A stretch of 64,000 bases of DNA from an uncultured Paraprevotella sp. Its GTDB lineage: Bacteria > Bacteroidota > Bacteroidia > Bacteroidales > Bacteroidaceae. This document shows positions 17,327-27,417 of the stretch, one piece after another. The position numbers and the translations under genes are program-made. The stretch covers positions 33,386-97,385 of the forward strand of contig CALUIV010000008.1 in the NCBI GenBank assembly GCA_944320775.1, written 5' to 3'. The notes under the pieces were generated by a model. The model ran no database searches. It was not told the DNA's origin and worked only from the letters and a program-made list of their open reading frames with translations. Each line of letters starts with the position of its first letter. Position 1 is the first letter of the stretch.

Positions 17327-19085
17327 TTTTGAATTCAATGATTTCAATGTTTTTATTTGGGGTATAGTGAATCAGTTCAATTTTGTTGTTGATAAAACCA
17401 CCCCAGTTGCTGCATCGGGTGAAAGTAAAGTCATGTTGCAATGGAATGGTTTTGACTTTATTGATTTTCTGATCAAATGAGGAACCGTACTGAGAAAGTC
17501 CTTTCAAGAAGAAATAACCTAAATCATATCCCATCATGCCGAAACGTGGGAATGAGTTGATCAGTGGTTTTTTGAACCATTGGGCAAATTCTTTTTCAAA
17601 TGTATTGGTTTTCTGGGCAAACGGATTCCGGTAGAATGGACTGAAAATGTAGGTGTCGAACTGATAGAAGTAATCCAGCTGAGTGTCAGTATAGGTTTGC
17701 CATTCCGGGAATCCTAACATACTGATTTCATATTGTGGATAAGCTTCGGTGAATGATTTCAGTTTAGGGAATAGAATATTCAGCGTCTTAATGCTGGCAG
17801 AAGTGGGAACAAGCAGATTCTTTCGAGTCGTGCTCATGGCTTTGGCGATGGCAATCTCGTCTGCATATAATGAAAGACTTTTAGTCGTTTGTCCTTGGGT
17901 TTTCAAGGCATTACGTAAGCCGTCTGTAAATTGTTTGTCATTCTGATTATTCTCCATTGCATCCAAAATAATGATGTTATAGGATGCGAATCTGGATTTT
18001 ACCAATTCGTATGTTTCACCGTACTGATAAGATTTAGGAGCGTTGGCTGCATAGATATATGGATTCTTAAACACGGCATCAAATTGTCCGGTGAAGGGTA
18101 CCACCATTTTTATTCTCCTTTTCTGGCAATACTCGCTCAATACCGGAATTTGGCTGGCATAAAGGGGACCAAATATGACATCTGTGCTTGATAAGCCTTC
18201 TTCTTGGTTCAACACTTGTTTCATGCTTGCTGCTGTTGTTCCGGAATCATAGGTGTAGACTTCTACGGAAATGCCTTCCTGACGTATTTTGTCAATAGCT
18301 AATAGGATACCCTGATAGAACTCGATCATTTTGGCACTTTCGTTATTGCCTTTTTTAAATGGAAGAATAACACCTACTGACAGGCTGGTATATTTTTCCG
18401 GACCTTTGTTCTCGCTTAAAACCTTATTAATGGTTTCTGTCGCCGGCTGCTGGCTACTTGACGTATTTTGGGGTTGTTCTGATGTTGGGTATGGAATTGC
18501 TATGACTTCTCCTTTTTTCAGTTTATAGTCGACCGCTTTCATTTTAGGATTGGCAGCGATTAATTCTTCTGTAGTCAATCCGAATTTCCGTGCAATGCCG
18601 AAAATGGTTTCCTTTCTTTTGGCTGTATACATTTCCCTGTATTTGGGCTTTTGTGGATTCGCTGTTGTCGCATTTTTTACATTTGAGACCGTAGCTGTTT
18701 GTTTACTGTCAGGTATGATGATGACTTGTCCGGCTCTAAAATTATCGGCAGTAAGTCCCGGATTGGCAGAAGTCAATGCTTCTGCTGATATTTGGTATTT
18801 GTTGGTCAGACTATATAATGTTTCTCCTTTGGCAATAGTGTGATAATGATGTCCGGCCGGTTGTCCTTTTTGTGGAATTCGTAATGCTTCTCCGATACGT
18901 ATTCCTGATTGTGCGTTAGGATTCAGGTTATAAATATCTTGTATGGTGATATTGTAGACTTTTGCTATTGAATATACTGTTTCTCCGAGTTTGACAGTAT
19001 GTGTAAAAGTGTTTTGGGCAAATATGGCTGTAGATAAAAACAGCGATACGGCGATTAATTGTGAGATGCGTGTTAAGCGTTTCAT
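17316..19085 (-). CDS. LysM protein with periplasmic binding (Peripla_BP-like) domain
   Basis: 589 residues: signal peptide (about 1-23), then three LysM motifs (about 28-72, 80-124 and 150-196; each with GETVYSIAKVYNIT- or GETLYSLTNKYQIS-like helices) that bind peptidoglycan. A low-complexity linker rich in Gln, Ser and Thr follows, then a type 1 periplasmic-binding domain (about 230-570; SVGVILPFKKGN, VIFGPLYASQIPVLSEYC). This LysM plus ABC-type receptor fusion is widespread in Bacteroidetes and uncharacterised. With no transporter genes nearby, it may act as a wall-bound sensor or in cell-wall metabolism. It is co-transcribed with the overlapping barrel gene. Confidence 0.85.
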   Translation of the reverse strand: MKRLTRISQLIAVSLFLSTAIFAQNTFTHTVKLGETVYSIAKVYNITIQDIYNLNPNAQSGIRIGEALRIPQKGQPAGHHYHTIAKGETLYSLTNKYQISAEALTSANPGLTADNFRAGQVIIIPDSKQTATVSNVKNATTANPQKPKYREMYTAKRKETIFGIARKFGLTTEELIAANPKMKAVDYKLKKGEVIAIPYPTSEQPQNTSSSQQPATETINKVLSENKGPEKYTSLSVGVILPFKKGNNESAKMIEFYQGILLAIDKIRQEGISVEVYTYDSGTTAASMKQVLNQEEGLSSTDVIFGPLYASQIPVLSEYCQKRRIKMVVPFTGQFDAVFKNPYIYAANAPKSYQYGETYELVKSRFASYNIIILDAMENNQNDKQFTDGLRNALKTQGQTTKSLSLYADEIAIAKAMSTTRKNLLVPTSASIKTLNILFPKLKSFTEAYPQYEISMLGFPEWQTYTDTQLDYFYQFDTYIFSPFYRNPFAQKTNTFEKEFAQWFKKPLINSFPRFGMMGYDLGYFFLKGLSQYGSSFDQKINKVKTIPLQHDFTFTRCSNWGGFINNKIELIHYTPNKNIEIIEFKNER

Positions 19086-19107
19086 ATATTTATAGGTTTA
19101 TATCGTG

Positions 19108-19137
19108 CAAAAGTACAAAAAAAAGTGGTTATTTCAA
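19108..19137 (-). promoter_or_regulatory. Promoter of LysM operon
   Basis: On the minus strand TTG (19135-19137), 19-bp spacer, TACTTTTG (19108-19115). Confidence 0.8.
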
Positions 19138-19147
19138 CGGGATGTGC

Positions 19148-19155
19148 TATTTTTG
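19148..19155 (+). promoter_or_regulatory. Probable -7 element of the T9SS type B gene
   Basis: TATTTTTG followed by CA, 18 bp before the start codon. A clear -33 TTG is not seen. It is divergent from the LysM promoter, with only 10 bp between the elements. Confidence 0.5.
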
Positions 19156-19172
19156 CATAAATATATCTACAC

Positions 19173-19916
19173 ATGAAAAGATTTAGGCATATTTTATTTT
19201 TTTTGTTCTTGGTGGTCTCTTCTTCTTTGACTTGCCATGCGTCTGTTTGGCCGGTAGTCTATGATCAGGAACCGGTTTTGACGCTTGTTTCTTCGTTTAC
19301 GGCTGATGGCGGCGAAGTTGCCGATCCGACAGAGGAACAGTCGGCACCTGTCGTCGGACATTTCGAAATACAAATTGAAAACCAGGGGGACTGGAATGTA
19401 CATATTGCGTGGCGTGTTTGGCGACAGGGCGAGGAAGATGATCCGGTGTTGGTGCGCTATGGCAATACGTTGGAATATACGTTTAGACAGGACGGTGTTT
19501 TTTATACTCAATGGCAGGCCACACTGACTTTGGGCACGGATACGATTCTGTTGCCCGGCGAGGGTGAGGCCGAACCGGTAGAACTGCATGTGGCAGGACC
19601 GAAACTGGAGTTTCCTAATGCCTTTTCGCCTAATGGCGACGGTTATAACGATGTGTTCCGGGCTAAAGAGGGATGGAAGAGTATTCTGAGTTTTCAGGCT
19701 GTTGTCTTTAACCGTTGGGGGCAGAAAATCTATGAATGGAATGATCCGGAAGGTGGATGGGACGGAAAACAGCATGGGCGTACGGTAGCCGATGGAGTTT
19801 ATTTTTTGAACGTTCAGGCGCGTGGTGCCGACGGAAAAGATATTAAAATCAAAAAGACGATAAACGTGCTCACCGGTAATGCCGGAACCGAACAAAATCA
19901 AACAACGACTTATTAG
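19173..19916 (+). CDS. T9SS type B sorting-domain protein (gliding motility-associated C-term)
   Basis: 247 residues with a signal peptide (FFLFLVVSSSLTCHAS). Residues about 60-140 form a PKD/Ig-like domain. Residues about 145-240 carry the type B sorting domain: FPNAFSPNGDGYNDVF, VVFNRWGQKIYEW, GGWDGKQHGRTVADGVYF. Such proteins are exported by T9SS and stay attached to the surface or are released. The gene is short, so the cargo is small; its role is unknown. uvrA starts 10 bp downstream and may be on the same transcript. Confidence 0.88.
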   Translation: MKRFRHILFFLFLVVSSSLTCHASVWPVVYDQEPVLTLVSSFTADGGEVADPTEEQSAPVVGHFEIQIENQGDWNVHIAWRVWRQGEEDDPVLVRYGNTLEYTFRQDGVFYTQWQATLTLGTDTILLPGEGEAEPVELHVAGPKLEFPNAFSPNGDGYNDVFRAKEGWKSILSFQAVVFNRWGQKIYEWNDPEGGWDGKQHGRTVADGVYFLNVQARGADGKDIKIKKTINVLTGNAGTEQNQTTTY

Positions 19917-19926
19917 ACTGAAAAAT

Positions 19927-22776
19927 ATGAGTGGAAATCAAGCTGATGAAAAACTGGAACCGGCCGTAATCGGGATTTATGGCGCACGGGAACACAATCT
20001 GAAGAATGTGGACGTGGAGTTGCCGCGCCAGAGCCTGACGGTGATTACGGGTATGAGCGGTAGCGGAAAGTCGACACTGGCCTTTGATACGCTGTTTGCC
20101 GAGGGACAACGGCGATATATCGAAACCTTTTCTTCTTATGCCCGCAACTTTATCGGCAATATGGAACGACCGGATGTAGACAAAATCAGCGGCCTGAGTC
20201 CAGTGATTGCCATAGAACAGAAGACGACAAACAAGAACCCGCGTTCGACGGTGGGCACAACAACTGAAATTTATGATTTCATGCGCCTGCTTTTCGCTCG
20301 GGCCGGTGAGGCTTTTTCCTGGAAGACGGGCTTGCCGATGGTGCGCTATACGCAAGAGCAGATTATTGGCCGGCTGTTGAAGGATTATGACGGACGGAGG
20401 GTAGCGCTGCTTGCGCCCGTGGTGCGCGGTCGTAAGGGGCATTATAAAGAGCTTTTCGAGACATTGCGCCGCAAGGGATTTCTCTATGCTCGTGTGGATG
20501 GGGAGATTCGTGAACTGGAGCCGGGTTTGAAATTGGACCGTTATCGGAATCATGATGTGGAGATCGTGGTGGATCGGTTGCGTGTTCAGGCTAAGGATGA
20601 TCGTCGGTTGCGTGACAGTGTGGCGACGGCCATGACGCAGGGTGACGGATTAATGCTTGTATTTGATGTGGATACAGGAACAGTACGGCATTACAGTAAA
20701 CGGTTGATGTGTCCCGAGACAGGATTAGCCTATCACGATCCAGCGCCGCATAATTTTTCATTTAATTCGCCACAGGGTGCGTGTCCGCGATGCAAGGGGA
20801 TGGGCGTAGTGACGTTGATAGACAGGGATAAGATATTTCCGGACCCCTCGCTCAGTATCCGTCAGGGTGGAATCGCTCCTTTGGGTAAGGCTAAAAATAC
20901 GATGATTTTCTGGCAACTCGAGTCTTTGCTGGAGCGATATGATTTGTCGCTGGATACGCCGGTGGGCGACCTGCCCGCAGAGTTGCTCGGCGAGCTGGTC
21001 GACGGGTCGGACACTCGGGTGCGCATCCGGGCCGCTTTAGTGCATGCCTCGAGCGATTACTATACGCAGTATGAGGGCATTGCGAAATATATCCGGATGG
21101 TGACGGAACAGGACGAATCGGCTTCGGCTGCCAAATGGGCTGAACAGTTCTCGCGCATGGATGTCTGTCCGGAATGTGGCGGGCTGCGCCTGAATCGTGA
21201 GGCGCTGAGCTTCCGCATCGACGGAAAGAATATTGCCGAGCTGGCTCGGATGGACATCGGTGAACTGTATGCCTGGACCGACGGGCTGGAGGAGCGGTTG
21301 GCCGACAAGCAGCGGGCCATAGCTCATGAGATTCTGAAGGAGATACGTAGCCGTTTGCGCTTCCTGCTCGATGTGGGGCTTGAATATCTGTCGCTCGACC
21401 GAGCGTCGGCTACGCTTTCGGGCGGAGAGAGCCAGCGTATCCGGCTGGCCACCCAGATCGGTTCGGAGCTGGTCAACGTGCTGTATATTCTGGACGAGCC
21501 GAGTATCGGGCTCCATCAGCGTGATAACCGTCGGCTGGTGGCCTCGCTGAAGCAGTTGCGCGATGCGGGGAATACGGTGGTCGTCGTGGAGCATGACGAA
21601 GAGATGATGCTTGAGGCCGACTATGTGGTGGATATGGGGCCTCGGGCGGGACGGAACGGCGGTGAGGTGATGTTTCAGGGGACGCCCCGGGAGTTGCTGA
21701 AGCAACACACGCTCACGGCACAGTATCTGAACGGCGAGCGATGCATCCCCGTGCCGGTGCTGCGGCGTGCGGGTAACGGCCGGTGGCTGACGTTGCGCGG
21801 CGCAACGGGTAATAACCTGAAGCATGTGGACGTGGGGTTTCCGCTCGGTACATTGATTTGTGTGACCGGCGTGTCGGGCTCGGGCAAGTCGACACTCATT
21901 AACGACACGCTGCAGCCGATTCTGGCGAAACATTTCTACCGGGCACTGCGCGAGCCAGCTCCCTATGAAACGATCGAGGGGCTGGAGTGGATTGACAAGG
22001 TGGTCGGTGTAGACCAGTCGCCGCTGGGGCGCACGCCGCGTTCGAATCCGGCTACGTATACGGGCGTGTTCAACGACATCCGGGCGCTGTACGTGAGCCT
22101 GCCCGAAGCTAAAATCCGAGGTTACAAGCCGGGGCGGTTCTCGTTCAACGTGAAGGGCGGGCGCTGTGAGGCCTGTGGCGGAAACGGTTATAAGACGATC
22201 GAGATGAATTTCCTGCCCGATGTGTACGTGCCGTGCGAGGTATGTCGCGGCAAGCGTTACAACCGAGAGACGCTTGAGGTGCGTTTCAAGGGCAAGTCGA
22301 TTGCCGACGTGCTGGACATGACGGTCAATGCCGCGGTGGAATTTTTCGAGAATCAGCCCGTGATCCTGAACAAGATCAGGACGCTGCAGGACGTGGGACT
22401 GGGTTATCTGAAGCTGGGACAGTCGTCGACGACGCTTTCCGGCGGTGAGAGTCAGCGCGTGAAACTGGCCACAGAACTCTCCAAGAAAGATACGGGAAAG
22501 ACGCTGTATATCCTCGACGAGCCGACTACGGGGTTGCATTTCGAGGATATCCGCGTGTTGCTTGAGGTACTGAACCGCCTGGTGGAGAAGGGAAATACGG
22601 TGATCGTCATCGAACACAATCTGGATGTGATCAAGTCGGCGGATTATCTCATCGATATGGGGCCCGAGGGCGGGCGCGGTGGAGGCGAGGTGCTTTCTTG
22701 CGGAACGCCGGAAGAGGTGGCCCGTTCGGAAAAGGGCTATACGCCCCAGTTCTTGCGTGAGGTGTTGAAACTTTAA
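19927..22776 (+). CDS. uvrA: Excinuclease ABC subunit A
   Basis: 949 residues from ATG 19927; an earlier in-frame ATG lies inside the preceding gene. Two ABC ATPase units: Walker [15 protein letters not shown] and [14 protein letters not shown], two LSGGESQR signatures, and two Walker B LYILDEP. Zinc-finger cysteines are present ([33 protein letters not shown]). UvrA finds bulky DNA lesions and loads UvrB. The second half is visibly richer in G and C than the flanking genes. Bacteroidetes often have a second uvrA paralogue, so this may be one of two. Confidence 0.97.
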   Translation: MSGNQADEKLEPAVIGIYGAREHNLKNVDVELPRQSLTVITGMSGSGKSTLAFDTLFAEGQRRYIETFSSYARNFIGNMERPDVDKISGLSPVIAIEQKTTNKNPRSTVGTTTEIYDFMRLLFARAGEAFSWKTGLPMVRYTQEQIIGRLLKDYDGRRVALLAPVVRGRKGHYKELFETLRRKGFLYARVDGEIRELEPGLKLDRYRNHDVEIVVDRLRVQAKDDRRLRDSVATAMTQGDGLMLVFDVDTGTVRHYSKRLMCPETGLAYHDPAPHNFSFNSPQGACPRCKGMGVVTLIDRDKIFPDPSLSIRQGGIAPLGKAKNTMIFWQLESLLERYDLSLDTPVGDLPAELLGELVDGSDTRVRIRAALVHASSDYYTQYEGIAKYIRMVTEQDESASAAKWAEQFSRMDVCPECGGLRLNREALSFRIDGKNIAELARMDIGELYAWTDGLEERLADKQRAIAHEILKEIRSRLRFLLDVGLEYLSLDRASATLSGGESQRIRLATQIGSELVNVLYILDEPSIGLHQRDNRRLVASLKQLRDAGNTVVVVEHDEEMMLEADYVVDMGPRAGRNGGEVMFQGTPRELLKQHTLTAQYLNGERCIPVPVLRRAGNGRWLTLRGATGNNLKHVDVGFPLGTLICVTGVSGSGKSTLINDTLQPILAKHFYRALREPAPYETIEGLEWIDKVVGVDQSPLGRTPRSNPATYTGVFNDIRALYVSLPEAKIRGYKPGRFSFNVKGGRCEACGGNGYKTIEMNFLPDVYVPCEVCRGKRYNRETLEVRFKGKSIADVLDMTVNAAVEFFENQPVILNKIRTLQDVGLGYLKLGQSSTTLSGGESQRVKLATELSKKDTGKTLYILDEPTTGLHFEDIRVLLEVLNRLVEKGNTVIVIEHNLDVIKSADYLIDMGPEGGRGGGEVLSCGTPEEVARSEKGYTPQFLREVLKL

Positions 22777-22777
22777 A

Positions 22778-23275
22778 ATGAAGCGTGAAATGGCAAAGGA
22801 AAAAATAAACAAGACGAATGTGGCCCGGCTGATGGATAAGGCCGGAGTGGCTTATGAACTGATTCCTTATACGGTCGACGAATCGGATCTGAGCGCCACG
22901 CACGTGGCGGCCGAACTGGCCGAGCCGGTAGAGCAGGTTTTCAAGACGATCGTGCTGCATGGCGACAAGAGCGGTTATTTTGTCTGCGTGGTGCCGGGCG
23001 ACCGGGAAATTGACTTGAAGCTGGCGGCCAAGGTCAGCGGTAATAAGAAATGCGACTTGTTGCCGATGAAGGAACTTTTGCCCGTGACGGGCTATATACG
23101 GGGAGGATGCTCGCCAATTGGCATGAAGAAGCATTTCCCGACGTATATCCATAAGACGGCATCGGATTTTCCGTATATTTATGTCAGTGCCGGGGTGCGC
23201 GGACTGCAGATCAGGCTGTCGCCCGGAGATTTGTTACGAGAGGCACGGGCGGAATATGCCGTGTTGGTGGACTGA
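22778..23275 (+). CDS. ybaK: Cys-tRNA(Pro)/Cys-tRNA(Cys) deacylase, YbaK type
   Basis: 165 residues. Matches the YbaK/EbsC editing family: INKTNVARLMDKAGVAYEL at the N-terminus, VFKTIVLHGD, the catalytic-lysine region, GYIRGGCSPIGMKKHFPTYI and the closing VSAGVRGLQI. YbaK hydrolyses Cys-tRNA(Pro) misacylated by prolyl-tRNA synthetase. It begins 1 bp after the uvrA stop (an alternative ATG is at 22790), so it is translated from the same message. Confidence 0.93.
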   Translation: MKREMAKEKINKTNVARLMDKAGVAYELIPYTVDESDLSATHVAAELAEPVEQVFKTIVLHGDKSGYFVCVVPGDREIDLKLAAKVSGNKKCDLLPMKELLPVTGYIRGGCSPIGMKKHFPTYIHKTASDFPYIYVSAGVRGLQIRLSPGDLLREARAEYAVLVD

Positions 23276-23347
23276 TTTAAGGATATGAGGGTGTGTCAAA
23301 ACTAAAATGACTACTTCTCAAAGTTACAGATTATAACTATAATATTT

Positions 23348-23393
23348 AAAAGGGTCGTATCAAACTCTGTATTGAGTAATGATACGGCCCTTT
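23348..23393. terminator. Bidirectional terminator, end of ybaK and end of the 11-gene operon
   Basis: AAAGGGTCGTATCA (23348-23361) pairs with TGATACGGCCCTTT (23380-23393) with one G-T wobble. The A and T ends allow use from both convergent transcripts. Confidence 0.8.
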
Positions 23394-23444
23394 CTTTAGT
23401 CATTTAGGATGTTCAAATTTTGTTGCAGACGTTCCGCGTTATGT

Positions 23445-25445
23445 TCAGAGGCGAACGGTGACGGGTTTTCCAGGGGCCGACTGATAAACGCGCGGCCGGT
23501 CTTCGCCTGCTTCCCGGATGCTGATGCGGAGTTTGCCGTTTGACAGACGTTTTACGTCGATATCGAAATCGCTACCGAAGGCCCGGATGCGACGCAGCGC
23601 CATGTGGTCCCAGTTTTCGGGCAGACGCGGAGTGAGAGTGAAGCGGTGCAGGCCGGTCGGTCGTATGCCAAAGAGTCCTTCGGTAATGATGCGTCCGTAG
23701 AGTCCGCTTTCAGCGGAGAGGTGGCGCTGTTCGCCTTCGGGCCATGCTTCGATAGCGTAAGGCACGTGGGCTCCGAGCAGACGTGTGCGGGAGTAGTCGT
23801 GCAGGAAAGCGGTGGCCTTTTCGGTGGCTCCGGCTATGTAGACTCCGCGCAAGGCGTAGAGCGTCGAGCGGTCCCAGAAAGTACTGGTTCCGGCCTGGGT
23901 GAGCAGTCCGTTCTCAGTCCAGAGGCGAGGTGAGAAGAGGGCGCGGATAGTGCCTTCTGCACGTTCGTCGATGCCCATGGTGAGCGGGATGCAGATCCAG
24001 GAACGCAACACGTCGTTGCCCTGATAATAGGCATAGGTGTCGAACCCTTCTACGTTAGCTCCGAAATAGTGTTCGATGGCAGCGCGCAGTTGTTTGGCTT
24101 GCCGGCGGTATCCGTTGGCAGTGGCCTTTCCCTGTTGCAGCTCGTCGGACAGGTAGGCCGCAGAAATCAGTGCGTCGTAATAAAGGGCCGAGGTGCAGAG
24201 GTTGGCTTTTCCGGCTGGGAAGCGTCCTTCTAGTTCGTCGGCATCAGAGGCGACAACTCCCTCGGGGGTCAGCTGGCGCTTGCAGTATTCGAGGCACCAG
24301 GCGATCAGTGGCCACAGCGTCTCGGCTTCCTGTCTGTCGCCTCGGGCCAGTGCGTAGCGAGCCGCACCGTATGCGATCATGGCGGCATCGCCTCGGTCAC
24401 CTGCTCCGTTCCATATGTCCTTGCCCTCGGCAATGATGGAACTTGGGATGGGTTTCCATTGGTCGTTCATGAAGCGGGCGAAATGGCGGAAGGCGTTCAG
24501 GGCTGAACGGTTGCCGTAGTCGTAACCCGTGAAGGGGAAATAGGGATTGATGTATTCTGCCTGGTCGTTTGCCCAGATGGCTGCATAATAGGATTCTCCG
24601 CCCGGACCGTGTAGCGGGCCGCCGGCTGTTTCGTAGATGCTTTCGCAGGCCCGTATTTTTGAGAACGCAAACATTGTGTTGATGATGGTGTCGGGGGTTT
24701 CCAGTATCAGATTCTCAGACAGCTGGTGAAGAAAACTACGGCGAGCGTTTTCTTCCGTTCCGGCATTGAACTGTAGCGGGGATTCGCCCTTCCGTTGGCC
24801 GGATATGGAGGCGGAGAAGGCCAGTGACTTGCCCGGTTCGAGGCGGAATGTTCCGCTGCCGTTCAGACGGCAGCAAAGCATATAGGATCCGTCGACACCT
24901 GTCCGGGCATCGGTGTAGGAAATGATTTCCGTTTGGGGAATCTCGATGGATAGTGCCTGATTTCCGGTGTTGGTCAGCGTGTAGCGCTCGATTAGGGCAG
25001 GTTGTGCGCTTGAGGGGAAATAGCAGCGTGTCGTTTTGAGTTTTCCTTTCCAGCCCAGATCGACGGTGCCTTCCGTGCGCAGGGTACCGTCGAGAAATAC
25101 CGTTTCAGTTTTTTCATTTTCGAGTGTCAGGCCGTTGACTGAGACGAGTTGTAACGGATCCCAGGCGAAACGGCGCATCAGGCTGGCGTGTGTGTTGTTA
25201 GGAACGGTACGCAGCATAGGCCAGACCATGCTTTTGTTGATGTGGAATTGTCCTTGGCTGTCAATGCCGTAACGCAGGACGACTGATACGCTTTTCCCGC
25301 TCATTTCGATATGGTCGGTGTGCGGCTTGCCGTTAGTTTTCCAGACAATTTCTCCGCGTTCGGCGATTTTCCAGATATCCGTTGCGGCACCTGCACAGAT
25401 CGTACAGCAAAGGGCAAACAGGGTATAGAATAGTTTGTTTTTCAT
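23445..25445 (-). CDS. Six-hairpin glycosidase-fold protein, exported
   Basis: 666 residues with a signal peptide (LFYTLFALCCTICAGAA). An N-terminal beta-sandwich (to about 240) precedes an (alpha/alpha)6 barrel (about 255-600) with ACESIYETAGGPLHGPGG, AAIWANDQAEYINPYFPF, DADELEGRF and SAESGLYGRIITEGLFGI. The layout resembles GH78-like and related retaining or inverting enzymes, but I cannot name a family or confirm the catalytic acids. It is the last gene of the operon that starts with the IclR gene. The likely job is to release the sugar that the cytoplasmic enzymes of the operon process. Confidence 0.78.
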   Translation of the reverse strand: MKNKLFYTLFALCCTICAGAATDIWKIAERGEIVWKTNGKPHTDHIEMSGKSVSVVLRYGIDSQGQFHINKSMVWPMLRTVPNNTHASLMRRFAWDPLQLVSVNGLTLENEKTETVFLDGTLRTEGTVDLGWKGKLKTTRCYFPSSAQPALIERYTLTNTGNQALSIEIPQTEIISYTDARTGVDGSYMLCCRLNGSGTFRLEPGKSLAFSASISGQRKGESPLQFNAGTEENARRSFLHQLSENLILETPDTIINTMFAFSKIRACESIYETAGGPLHGPGGESYYAAIWANDQAEYINPYFPFTGYDYGNRSALNAFRHFARFMNDQWKPIPSSIIAEGKDIWNGAGDRGDAAMIAYGAARYALARGDRQEAETLWPLIAWCLEYCKRQLTPEGVVASDADELEGRFPAGKANLCTSALYYDALISAAYLSDELQQGKATANGYRRQAKQLRAAIEHYFGANVEGFDTYAYYQGNDVLRSWICIPLTMGIDERAEGTIRALFSPRLWTENGLLTQAGTSTFWDRSTLYALRGVYIAGATEKATAFLHDYSRTRLLGAHVPYAIEAWPEGEQRHLSAESGLYGRIITEGLFGIRPTGLHRFTLTPRLPENWDHMALRRIRAFGSDFDIDVKRLSNGKLRISIREAGEDRPRVYQSAPGKPVTVRL

Positions 25446-25469
25446 TTTCCGTATTTTTATTTTCAGTCG

Positions 25470-26384
25470 TTATTTGATGATGCAGACGTCTGAGATCATT
25501 CCGAAGCGCTCGTTGTCGTTCAGAGTCCAGACAACCTTTCCTTCAGTGTCGAGCTCAAAGAGTTGCGGACTGTTTGCTTCTCGGGCTTGCGGAGCATGTC
25601 CTTGCCAGTTACAGATATACAAGCCACCGTTTTCCGATCTGTTCAGTCCGGCCACGAAGAAAAGTTTTACGCCCGGAATATCATCTTCACCATAACGTTT
25701 GATGATTTCTCCGGTTTTCAGGTCTGCCAAGAGTAGGGCGTGCCGGTCTCCGCAGGCAATCCAGCAGACGTTTCCCTGTTCATGCAACAGCGTGAAATAG
25801 TTTCCTTCGAATGTACTTGAATGTATCTTTTTTCCTTCCGGTGTCAGTTCGAGAATATCCGTGCCCCCCATCAGCGGGATGAGATAGTTTCCAGAAGCGT
25901 TTTTATTGATCTGGCGGAATTGTGCGTGTGGGTGAGCGATGCCGGTTTCGAATGTGGTCCGGCTGAGTTCTTTACCGTTCTGGTCGGTTTCGAGAATCAC
26001 AGCCGGATGTCCGGTCCATGCCAGCAGAATATGGCCGTCGGGAAGTACCCGCGCTGTCTGCATTTCGCAATTTTCAGGAGCAGGAATGTCCCATATTATT
26101 TCGTGGTTTCTGTTGACCATACGTGCTCCTTTTTTATAGGAAAATACTACATTTCCGTCTGATGTACAACTTACCGAGTTGCATTCCCAGTCAGCTTCCA
26201 GAGGATAACTCCATTCGATTTCTTTGGTCGCTTTGTCGATGATGACCACTTGATTCCATCCAGATCCGCCCATAAGTAATTTTACCGGGCGAGGATGGCA
26301 GGACGCGAACAGAAAAAGCGTAAAGAAAAGCCCTGCCCATATCAGGGGCAGGGACAGGTTCCGATATAAATTTTTCAGTAACAT
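25470..26384 (-). CDS. Beta-propeller lipoprotein of unknown function
   Basis: 304 residues; lipobox at Cys29 (LFASC). Repeated blade motifs such as NQVVIIDKATKEIEWSYPL, DGNVVFSYKKGARMVN, DGHILLAWTG and GLYICNWQGHA resemble PQQ-like/arylsulfotransferase-type propellers. No active site is recognised. The gene is 24 bp upstream of the six-hairpin glycosidase and 35 bp downstream of the aldolase, so it is part of the same operon. It may bind substrate or support the extracytoplasmic redox proteins. Confidence 0.75.
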   Translation of the reverse strand: MLLKNLYRNLSLPLIWAGLFFTLFLFASCHPRPVKLLMGGSGWNQVVIIDKATKEIEWSYPLEADWECNSVSCTSDGNVVFSYKKGARMVNRNHEIIWDIPAPENCEMQTARVLPDGHILLAWTGHPAVILETDQNGKELSRTTFETGIAHPHAQFRQINKNASGNYLIPLMGGTDILELTPEGKKIHSSTFEGNYFTLLHEQGNVCWIACGDRHALLLADLKTGEIIKRYGEDDIPGVKLFFVAGLNRSENGGLYICNWQGHAPQAREANSPQLFELDTEGKVVWTLNDNERFGMISDVCIIK

Positions 26385-26419
26385 TTTCTGATTATTTTAA
26401 TCCATAATGCATTTTTCAA

Positions 26420-27310
26420 TTAATCTGCTGCATGCAATTCATGCTTTAAGTCTTCATACAGTTGACAGGCCTGCTGAGGATTCAGTCCGTCATGGACGAC
26501 GGCATGTACGGCCTGAATCATGGCTATCGGGGCATCACTCTGAAATACGTTCCGTCCCATGTCCACTCCGCAGGCACCATCGTTGATGGCCCGGTAACAA
26601 AGTTCCAGTGCTTCCGGTTCCGGCAACTTCTTGCCGCCGGCAATCACTACAGGCACCGGACAGGATGCGGCAATCTTTTCGAATCCGTCGCAATAATAGG
26701 TCTTGACGATTGAGGCACCGTTCTCGGCACATACGCGCGATGCCAGGGCAAAATAACGTGCGTCACGGGCCATCTGTTTTCCCACGGCCGTAACGCCCAT
26801 GACTGGGATACCGTAGCGGTTTCCCAAGTCGGCCGCTTTGGTCAGGTTTGCCGCCGTGATGGCTTCCTGTTCGCCGTCTCCGGCCGAGAACATGACGGCC
26901 ATTGCCGAAGCATTGCACCGGATGGCATCCTCAATGTCGATCAGTACGTTCCGGTTTAGTTCAGTCAGAATGGTCGATCCGGCATCCGAACGCAGACAAA
27001 CGGGTTTGTTCACTTGGGGCGGGATAGACGTGCGCAGAATGCCACGGGTGCACATCAGGCAGTCGGCATATTCGGTCAGGGGAACAATATTCAGATCAAT
27101 GCGCTCCAGTCCGGATGTCGGTCCCATGATAAAGCCATGATCGAAGGCCAGCATCACAGTGCGTCCGGTTTTGGGATTAAAAATACGTGACAGTCGGTCT
27201 TTCATGCCCCAATCTGCGTTTGATGCGCCTTTGACATGAAATCCTGTTTGGGTAACAGCCTTTCCGAAACCGAAGTCGGAGGCTTCTTTGAATCCATCTG
27301 TATCAGCCAT
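26420..27310 (-). CDS. LsrF/FbaB-family class I aldolase or thiolase
   Basis: 296 residues. Very similar in motif to LsrF of enteric bacteria: SRIFNPKTGRTVMLAFDHG, GLERID, CTRGILR, Schiff-base Lys203 in IVKTYY, CPVPVVIAGGKKLPEPEALE and DMGRNVFQSD. LsrF cleaves 3-hydroxy-5-phosphonooxypentane-2,4-dione in autoinducer-2 breakdown; other members of this TIM-barrel family are ketose-phosphate aldolases. No lsrA, B, C, D, G, K or R is nearby; the neighbours are a DhaK/DhaL kinase and a sugar isomerase. I infer cleavage of a phosphorylated ketose or diketone made by that kinase. The assignment to AI-2 use is not supported by context. Confidence 0.85.
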   Translation of the reverse strand: MADTDGFKEASDFGFGKAVTQTGFHVKGASNADWGMKDRLSRIFNPKTGRTVMLAFDHGFIMGPTSGLERIDLNIVPLTEYADCLMCTRGILRTSIPPQVNKPVCLRSDAGSTILTELNRNVLIDIEDAIRCNASAMAVMFSAGDGEQEAITAANLTKAADLGNRYGIPVMGVTAVGKQMARDARYFALASRVCAENGASIVKTYYCDGFEKIAASCPVPVVIAGGKKLPEPEALELCYRAINDGACGVDMGRNVFQSDAPIAMIQAVHAVVHDGLNPQQACQLYEDLKHELHAAD

Positions 27311-27350
27311 AGTCTGGTAATCTTAAAATGATAAAAGCTTAGTGTTAAAC

Positions 27351-27395
27351 GAACGAATCGTCGGTTCAAAAAAGAGGTGAACAGACGATCCGTTC
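27351..27395 (-). other. Intercistronic hairpin in the operon (dhaL to aldolase)
   Basis: GAACGAATCGTC (27351-27362) pairs with GACGATCCGTTC (27384-27395) with one mismatch, plus an inner 4-bp GTTC/GAAC stem, in the 107-bp gap between the dhaL and aldolase genes. No U run follows, so it may be an RNA-processing or stability element. Confidence 0.55.
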
Positions 27396-27417
27396 TTAAA
27401 TTAGATTAATACATTGT

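Noticed and set aside
21037-22812. 591-codon open frame opposite uvrA
   Set aside because: Antisense of conserved UvrA sequence; Arg/His-rich product without any motif.
23285-23300. GGGTGTGTCAAAAC, resembling the end of some Bacteroidetes insertion sequences
   Set aside because: Only one short end is seen, with no transposase, partner end or target duplication nearby.
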